Shown here in pieces: positions 30,486-34,440 of a stretch of 34,440 bases of DNA (position 1 is the first letter of the stretch; the number at the start of each line of letters is the position of its first letter). The stretch comes from Clostridia bacterium (GTDB taxonomy: Bacteria > Bacillota > Clostridia > Oscillospirales > Acutalibacteraceae). The translations under genes and the position numbers were made by a program. Under the pieces are notes generated by a model that saw only the letters and a program-made list of their open reading frames with translations, did no database searches and was not told where the DNA came from. The stretch is taken from positions 1-34,440 of the forward strand of contig JAFSPP010000030.1 of assembly GCA_017451425.1 (NCBI GenBank), written 5' to 3'.

Positions 30486-31784
30486 TTGGAGAAGTTTGTT
30501 ATCAATGGGGGAAACAAGCTCTACGGTGAAGTTGATATAAGCGGCGCTAAAAACTCCGCAGTTGCTATCCTTCCGGCAACGTTGCTCGCTCAGGGTGTAT
30601 GTCGTATTGAAAACATCCCCAACATAAGCGACGTAACCGTTATGCTTAAAATAATCAAAAACATGGGTGCAAAAGTTAAACTTGTTAACGAGTGCACCTA
30701 TGAGATAGATACACGTACGGTACAGTCTTTCACGGTTCCCTACGAACTTACACGTCATCTCCGCGCATCCTATTACTTCATAGGTGCGCTTCTCGGTCGT
30801 TGTAACTCCGCAAGAGTTGCCATGCCGGGCGGCTGTAACTTCGGCGGTGTCCGTCCGATAGACCAGCACCTGAAGGGCTTCGAGGCCCTCGGCGCAACCG
30901 TAACCATGGAAGAGAATGCCATTGTAAACACATCGGCAGACCAGCTCACGGGCAACTCCATCTACATGGACGTTGTCTCCGTCGGTGCCACCATTAACAT
31001 CATGCTCGCAGCCGTCAAGGCACGCGGTCTCACGGTCATTGAAAACGCCGCGAAAGAGCCGCACATAGTCGACCTTGCGAACTTTTTAAACTCAATGGGC
31101 GCAGATATCCGCGGAGCAGGTACCGACGTCATCAAGATCCGCGGCGTATCCTTCCTCCATGGTTGTGATTATTCGATTATCCCCGACCAGATTGAGGCCG
31201 GAACATATATGACCGCTGTTGCCGCAGCAGGCGGAGACGTGCTTGTTAAGAATGTAGTTCCCAAGCACCTTGAGTCCATCTCGGCAAAACTCATCGAGGC
31301 AGGCGCCGAAGTCATCGAGTATGATGACTCCATCCGTGTCGTCTCAGACGGTCATCTCACAAAGTGCAACATCAAGACGATGCCGCACCCCGGTTTCCCG
31401 ACGGACATGCAGCCGCAGTTCGCAGTCGCTCTCTGCTGTGCCACAGGTACGAGCATAATTTCCGAGGGCGTATGGGACAACCGTTTCAAGTATGTCGATC
31501 AGCTCATGCGCATGGGTGCTGAGATTGAAGTAAACGGCAAGGTTGCCGTAATCACGGGTGTTGATCACCTGAATGGTTCCCCGGTCAAGGCTGATGACCT
31601 TCGCGCAGGTGCCGCCATGATAATCGCGGGCCTTGTTGCAAAGGGCACAACTGAGATTGAGAACGTTGTCTACATCGACCGCGGTTACGAATCCGTAGTT
31701 GAGAAGTTCAAGGGAATCGGCGCAGACATCGAAAGAGTAAGCTTTGAGGACGAGCCCTCACACGAGGTTCGTACGGCAGGCTAA
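30486..31784 (+). CDS. murA: UDP-N-acetylglucosamine 1-carboxyvinyltransferase MurA
   Basis: This 432-residue enzyme performs the first committed step of peptidoglycan synthesis, adding enolpyruvate from PEP to UDP-GlcNAc. K22 and N23 in SGAKNSA bind substrate. The catalytic cysteine C117 lies in MPGGCNFGGVRPIDQH; because it is Cys and not Asp, the enzyme is of the fosfomycin-sensitive type. The FPTDMQPQF and late LRAGAAMIIAGL blocks are intact. Translation starts at TTG (30486) with GAGGTG eight bases upstream; the protein begins at the normal family position, so no ATG is missing. Bacillota often have two MurA genes; only one is here. Confidence 0.94.
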   Translation: MEKFVINGGNKLYGEVDISGAKNSAVAILPATLLAQGVCRIENIPNISDVTVMLKIIKNMGAKVKLVNECTYEIDTRTVQSFTVPYELTRHLRASYYFIGALLGRCNSARVAMPGGCNFGGVRPIDQHLKGFEALGATVTMEENAIVNTSADQLTGNSIYMDVVSVGATINIMLAAVKARGLTVIENAAKEPHIVDLANFLNSMGADIRGAGTDVIKIRGVSFLHGCDYSIIPDQIEAGTYMTAVAAAGGDVLVKNVVPKHLESISAKLIEAGAEVIEYDDSIRVVSDGHLTKCNIKTMPHPGFPTDMQPQFAVALCCATGTSIISEGVWDNRFKYVDQLMRMGAEIEVNGKVAVITGVDHLNGSPVKADDLRAGAAMIIAGLVAKGTTEIENVVYIDRGYESVVEKFKGIGADIERVSFEDEPSHEVRTAG

Positions 31785-31785
31785 G

Positions 31786-32571
31786 ATGTATAAATTCTGC
31801 TCTCTCTTTTCCGGCAGTTCCGGAAACGCGACGTACATAGGTACGGAGCATGAAGGCATCCTCATAGATGCCGGCAAAAACTGCAAAACGATAGTAAACG
31901 CTTTGGCTGCAATAGGTATTGAACCTACTGCGGTCAAAGCTCTTTTCATTACACACGAGCACGGCGACCATTGCCAGGGAATGCGTGTGTTCTGCAACAA
32001 GTACAAAATACCCGTGTACTCGAGCGAACCCACTCTTCAGATTCTTGATGAGGCCGGTCACTTAAACGGTGATTTCCCGGTCTTCGCCATCTCGGGCTAT
32101 GCCGACATAGGCAGTTTTCATATTGAGTCACACAAGACCTCGCACGATGTAATCGATTCACACTGCTACAGCGTCCTGCTTCCGAACCTCGACAAGGTCT
32201 CGGTTGTCACGGACACGGGCATAGTAACAGAAGAGACAATGGACGGAGTCAAAGGCTCGAAGGCAATCCTGCTTGAGTCCAATCATGACGTAGGTATGCT
32301 GTCCAACGGCCCTTATCCGTATCCGCTCAAGCACCGTATCCTCGGTGACTACGGCCATCTGAGCAATGACGCCTCGGCCGAGGCCTCGGCTGAACTTTTA
32401 AAAACCGGTACCGAGCACATTGTCCTCGCGCATTTAAGTCTCGAGAACAACTTCCCGGAACTCGCGTACAACACGACCCTCTCGAGACTCATGCTCGAGG
32501 GCGCCACCCTCGGCACCGACTTCACCCTTGAAGTCGCGAAGAGGGAAGAGCCGACAATTCTGGAGGTGTGA
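31786..32571 (+). CDS. walJ: WalJ/YycJ-type metallo-beta-lactamase-fold hydrolase
   Basis: This 261-residue protein opens with the YycJ signature FCSLFSGSSGNATYIG and has the metal motif H57, H59, D61, H62 in ITHEHGDHCQG, with later ligands in VVTDTG and LGDYGHLSN. In Bacillus and streptococci YycJ/WalJ is linked to the WalRK cell-wall regulator and to mismatch-repair-related DNA processing; no walRK genes are here. The ATG at 31786 begins one base after the murA stop; the frame is open further upstream but only inside murA. It is followed by rlmH after one base. The yycJ-rlmH neighbourhood is common in Firmicutes. Confidence 0.9.
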   Translation: MYKFCSLFSGSSGNATYIGTEHEGILIDAGKNCKTIVNALAAIGIEPTAVKALFITHEHGDHCQGMRVFCNKYKIPVYSSEPTLQILDEAGHLNGDFPVFAISGYADIGSFHIESHKTSHDVIDSHCYSVLLPNLDKVSVVTDTGIVTEETMDGVKGSKAILLESNHDVGMLSNGPYPYPLKHRILGDYGHLSNDASAEASAELLKTGTEHIVLAHLSLENNFPELAYNTTLSRLMLEGATLGTDFTLEVAKREEPTILEV

Positions 32572-32572
32572 A

Positions 32573-33022
32573 ATGCAGACAATTAACATCATCTGTGTCG
32601 GCAAGCTCAAGGAGCAGTATCTGAAAGATGCCCAGAAGGAGTACGCCAAGAGGTTGACGGCATTTTGCAAACTAAATATAATTGAACTCGACGAAAGCAT
32701 GAAGGGACCCGAGGAAGAGGGCAAGGCAATCTTAAACAAAATCGAAAAGGATGCCTTCGTCTATGCCATGTGCATTGAGGGAAAACAGATGTCCTCGGAA
32801 AAACTCAGCGAGGAGATCAGCAGAAAGGCGACGGAGGGAAAGAGCAATCTCACCTTCATAATCGGAGGCTCACTCGGCCTCTCGGACGATGTAAAAAACA
32901 GAGCCGACATACGTCTCTCAATGTCCGAAATGACCTTCCCGCATCACCTGGCCAGAATCATGCTGGAAGAGCAGATTTACAGAGCATATCAGATCAATTC
33001 AAACGGCAAATATCACAAGTAA
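32573..33022 (+). CDS. rlmH: 23S rRNA pseudouridine-1915 methyltransferase RlmH
   Basis: This 149-residue SPOUT methyltransferase methylates pseudouridine 1915 of 23S rRNA in the assembled ribosome. It begins INIICVGKLKEQYLKDAQKEY, contains the SAM-knot FIIGGSLGLSDDV, and ends with the highly conserved EQIYRAYQINSNGKYHK. It is about ten residues shorter than the Escherichia coli protein, mainly in the loop before the knot. GGAGG (32562-32566) fixes the ATG at 32573 instead of an earlier in-frame codon inside walJ. Confidence 0.95.
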   Translation: MQTINIICVGKLKEQYLKDAQKEYAKRLTAFCKLNIIELDESMKGPEEEGKAILNKIEKDAFVYAMCIEGKQMSSEKLSEEISRKATEGKSNLTFIIGGSLGLSDDVKNRADIRLSMSEMTFPHHLARIMLEEQIYRAYQINSNGKYHK

Positions 33023-33055
33023 CTACGTTGTTTTTTTAGGAAAGGAGGGGACAAG

Positions 33056-34258
33056 ATGGCAAAGAAAAGCGAGCCTGTAAAGGAAGAAGCCTTTACAGAA
33101 GAGACAAAACCGGCCGAAAAAGAGACCAAATCTGCCGAAAAGCCCGCAGCTACGAAGAAATCCACACCTAAGTTCTCCTCCGACACCAAGAAAAAGTCCA
33201 CGACCAAGAAAACAACCGAAAAGAAAGACACAAAGCCGGCTGAGAAGAAGACAACAACCAAAAAAGAGACCACCAAAAAGACAACCGAAAAGAAAGAACC
33301 GGCAAAGAAAGAGACAGCCAAAAAAGAAACCAAACCGGCTGAAAAGAAGTCGACTGCCAAGAAGACCACCGAGAAAAAAGAACCGGCTAAAAAAGAAACA
33401 GCAAAAAAAGATACAGCTAAAAAAGAGACAACAAAGAAGACAACCGAGAAGAAAGAAACAACAAAGAAAACCACAACCAAGAAGACTACTGAGAAGAAAG
33501 AACCGGCTAAGAAAGAAACAACAAAAAAAGATACAGCCAAGAAAGATACAGCCAAGAAATCCACAAGTAAGAAGACAACCGAAAAGAAAGAACCGGCCAA
33601 GAAAGATACAGCTAAAAAAGAAACAACCAAGAAGTCCACAAGTAAGAAGACTACTGAAAAGAAGGAACCGGCAAAGAAAAAAGAGCCGGCCAAAAAGAAG
33701 GAACCGGCTAAGAAGAAAGAGGAGCCTAAGGAAGAGCCGAAGGCTGAAGAGATCAAGGCCGAGGAAAAGCCGAAGCCCGAGAAGAAGCCTCTTCCGCAGC
33801 CCGTAAAGCCCGTTGTATTCCAGTGGCACTATGTTGTAATCTACATCCTTGTAGGCCTCATGTCGGTCTACGGTCTGCACCTTTTCAAGACGAGCGTTTC
33901 AAATGCCCGTGCGGCCACCAGACTTGCCAATGAGATGGCGACTGCCACAACCTATGCCAAGGAAAAGAAGACGACTACCACGACCCGTTCTTCCGATGAG
34001 ACGACCACTGAAACCTGGTACATTCTCTGGGAGGAACTCTACAGAGAGACAACCACCCAGCGCCGTGAGGAGCCCGCTACAACAGCAGCCACGACTAAGG
34101 CGAATACCACCAAGTCAACAACCGCTGCACCGACACAGGCGCCCACGAGTCCCACACAGGCTCCTACTCAGCCTACACAGGCTCCGACCGAGCCTCCGAC
34201 TGAACCTCCTACAGAGCCGCCCACATCTCCTCCGGAGACCACGACGGCTGCACCGTAA
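33056..34258 (+). CDS. Lysine-rich pentapeptide-repeat membrane protein with Thr/Pro-rich outer tail
   Basis: This 400-residue protein has no recognisable enzyme domain. Residues 44-222 are a near-unbroken series of five-residue units of the form KK-x-x-x (KKTTE, KKEPA, KKETA, KKDTA, KKETT, KKSTS), very basic and predicted to be disordered. Residues 223-255 are a mixed E/K/P linker. Residues 257-277 (WHYVVIYILVGLMSVYGLHLF) form one membrane span. The rest is Thr-rich and then TQAPTxPTQAP/TEPP repeats typical of cell-wall-spanning stalks. Positive charge before the span places the lysine repeats in the cytoplasm. The repeats resemble histone-H1-like tails that bind DNA or RNA. The ribosome site AAAGGAGGGG is unusually strong, suggesting abundance. 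Function unknown. Confidence 0.85.
   Translation: MAKKSEPVKEEAFTEETKPAEKETKSAEKPAATKKSTPKFSSDTKKKSTTKKTTEKKDTKPAEKKTTTKKETTKKTTEKKEPAKKETAKKETKPAEKKSTAKKTTEKKEPAKKETAKKDTAKKETTKKTTEKKETTKKTTTKKTTEKKEPAKKETTKKDTAKKDTAKKSTSKKTTEKKEPAKKDTAKKETTKKSTSKKTTEKKEPAKKKEPAKKKEPAKKKEEPKEEPKAEEIKAEEKPKPEKKPLPQPVKPVVFQWHYVVIYILVGLMSVYGLHLFKTSVSNARAATRLANEMATATTYAKEKKTTTTTRSSDETTTETWYILWEELYRETTTQRREEPATTAATTKANTTKSTTAAPTQAPTSPTQAPTQPTQAPTEPPTEPPTEPPTSPPETTTAAP
33185..33721 (+). repeat. 15-bp-period coding repeat (KKxxx units)
   Basis: Degenerate 15-base units encode the lysine pentads of the membrane protein. Unit sequences drift at third positions (AAG/AAA, ACA/ACC), so the repeat is held at protein rather than DNA level. 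Longer blocks such as TTEKKEPAKKETAKK recur, which indicates unequal exchange. Confidence 0.85.
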
Positions 34259-34264
34259 AAAAGA

Positions 34265-34305
34265 AAACCCCTTCAGGTTTGCACCTGAAGGGGTTTGTTT
34301 TGTTT
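34265..34305. terminator. Strong bidirectional terminator
   Basis: A 14-bp perfect stem (AAACCCCTTCAGGT 34265-34278, loop TTGC, complement 34283-34296) is followed by GTTTTGTTT and preceded by an A-rich run. It separates two convergent genes. Confidence 0.92.
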
Positions 34306-34306
34306 A

Positions 34307-34440
34307 TCAGTAGCTGATGGACCAGTTCTGTACCTGGCTCATACTGAAGGCATCGCGGCCCTTTGCGAAGTTGTACTGACCGTTTGTTGTAAGAGCTACA
34401 AGTCTGTTGCTTGAGTCGAGTGTGGCTTTTACTGAAACAT
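34307..34440 (-). CDS. C-terminal end of an unidentified protein (partial)
   Basis: On the minus strand the frame is open from the window edge to a TGA at 34309-34307, giving 43 complete codons. The visible end reads LDSSNRLVALTTNGQYNFAK and then GRDAFSMSQVQNWSISY, a polar stretch with no known motif. Its placement next to a terminator and its codon use resemble neighbouring genes, so it is probably real. The family cannot be named from this fragment. Confidence 0.5.
   Translation of the reverse strand, partial: VSVKATLDSSNRLVALTTNGQYNFAKGRDAFSMSQVQNWSISY

Noticed and set aside
33013..33880. Long Leu/Phe/Ser-rich open frames on the minus strand opposite the lysine-repeat gene
   Set aside because: They are the antisense reading of AAG/AAA/ACC repeats; they have no ribosome site and no recognisable domain.

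Overview
The window reads as chromosome of a low-redox Gram-positive bacterium, most likely an anaerobic member of the Bacillota/Clostridia (Lachnospiraceae-like). This placement is inference from gene content: strong AAGGAGG-type ribosome sites, an ECF-type vitamin transporter, DegV, cofactor-independent phosphoglycerate mutase, a FemX-type peptidoglycan branching domain and an IscR-like Rrf2 regulator. Nearly all of the window is coding, in tightly packed operons. I see no phage, insertion sequence or CRISPR array.

Layout. 1-2464: the 3' end of a membrane protein, alaA on the minus strand, and a two-gene toxin-antitoxin module bracketed by two almost identical hairpins. 2503-8799: a sulfur block. 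An Rrf2/IscR-type regulator faces nifS-iscU, followed by a second operon metY-cysK-thiF/moeB-rhodanese-MOSC. Both operons start from promoters whose -35 box is embedded in the same 18-bp operator, and a related site lies on the regulator's own promoter. The second operon also has a roughly 230-nt leader with a 36-codon upstream ORF and mutually exclusive stems, which looks like a sulfur amino acid attenuator. 8833-8923: tRNA-Ser(GCU).

9052-14393: a CiaR/CiaH-like two-component system whose promoter region carries a TTTAAG-N5-TTTAAG box. It is followed in the same operon by a short galactose mutarotase and a staphylococcal-type lipase with no signal peptide, then by a separate tocopherol-cyclase-like gene. 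14432-16636: trkH and a divergent ECF S component. 16626-26553: one long minus-strand gene series, valS-trkA-trkA-KdpD-like sensor-degV-pgk-tpiA-gpmI-DUF45 peptidase, joining tRNA charging, potassium control and lower glycolysis.

26687-34258: a cell-wall block on the plus strand. It opens with a MurE-FemX fusion preceded by a consensus promoter so close to the start codon that the mRNA should be leaderless. RluA-type pseudouridine synthase, murA (TTG start), walJ/yycJ and rlmH follow. The block ends with a 400-residue membrane protein made of a lysine-rich pentapeptide-repeat cytoplasmic region, one membrane span and a Thr/Pro-rich outer tail. The window closes inside the 3' end of an unidentified minus-strand gene.

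The most noteworthy items are the leader-peptide attenuator with the shared Rrf2 operators, the MurE-FemX fusion with its leaderless start, the lysine-repeat membrane protein, the cysteine cluster inserted in GpmI, and the kinase-less KdpD-like sensor beside two TrkA proteins.
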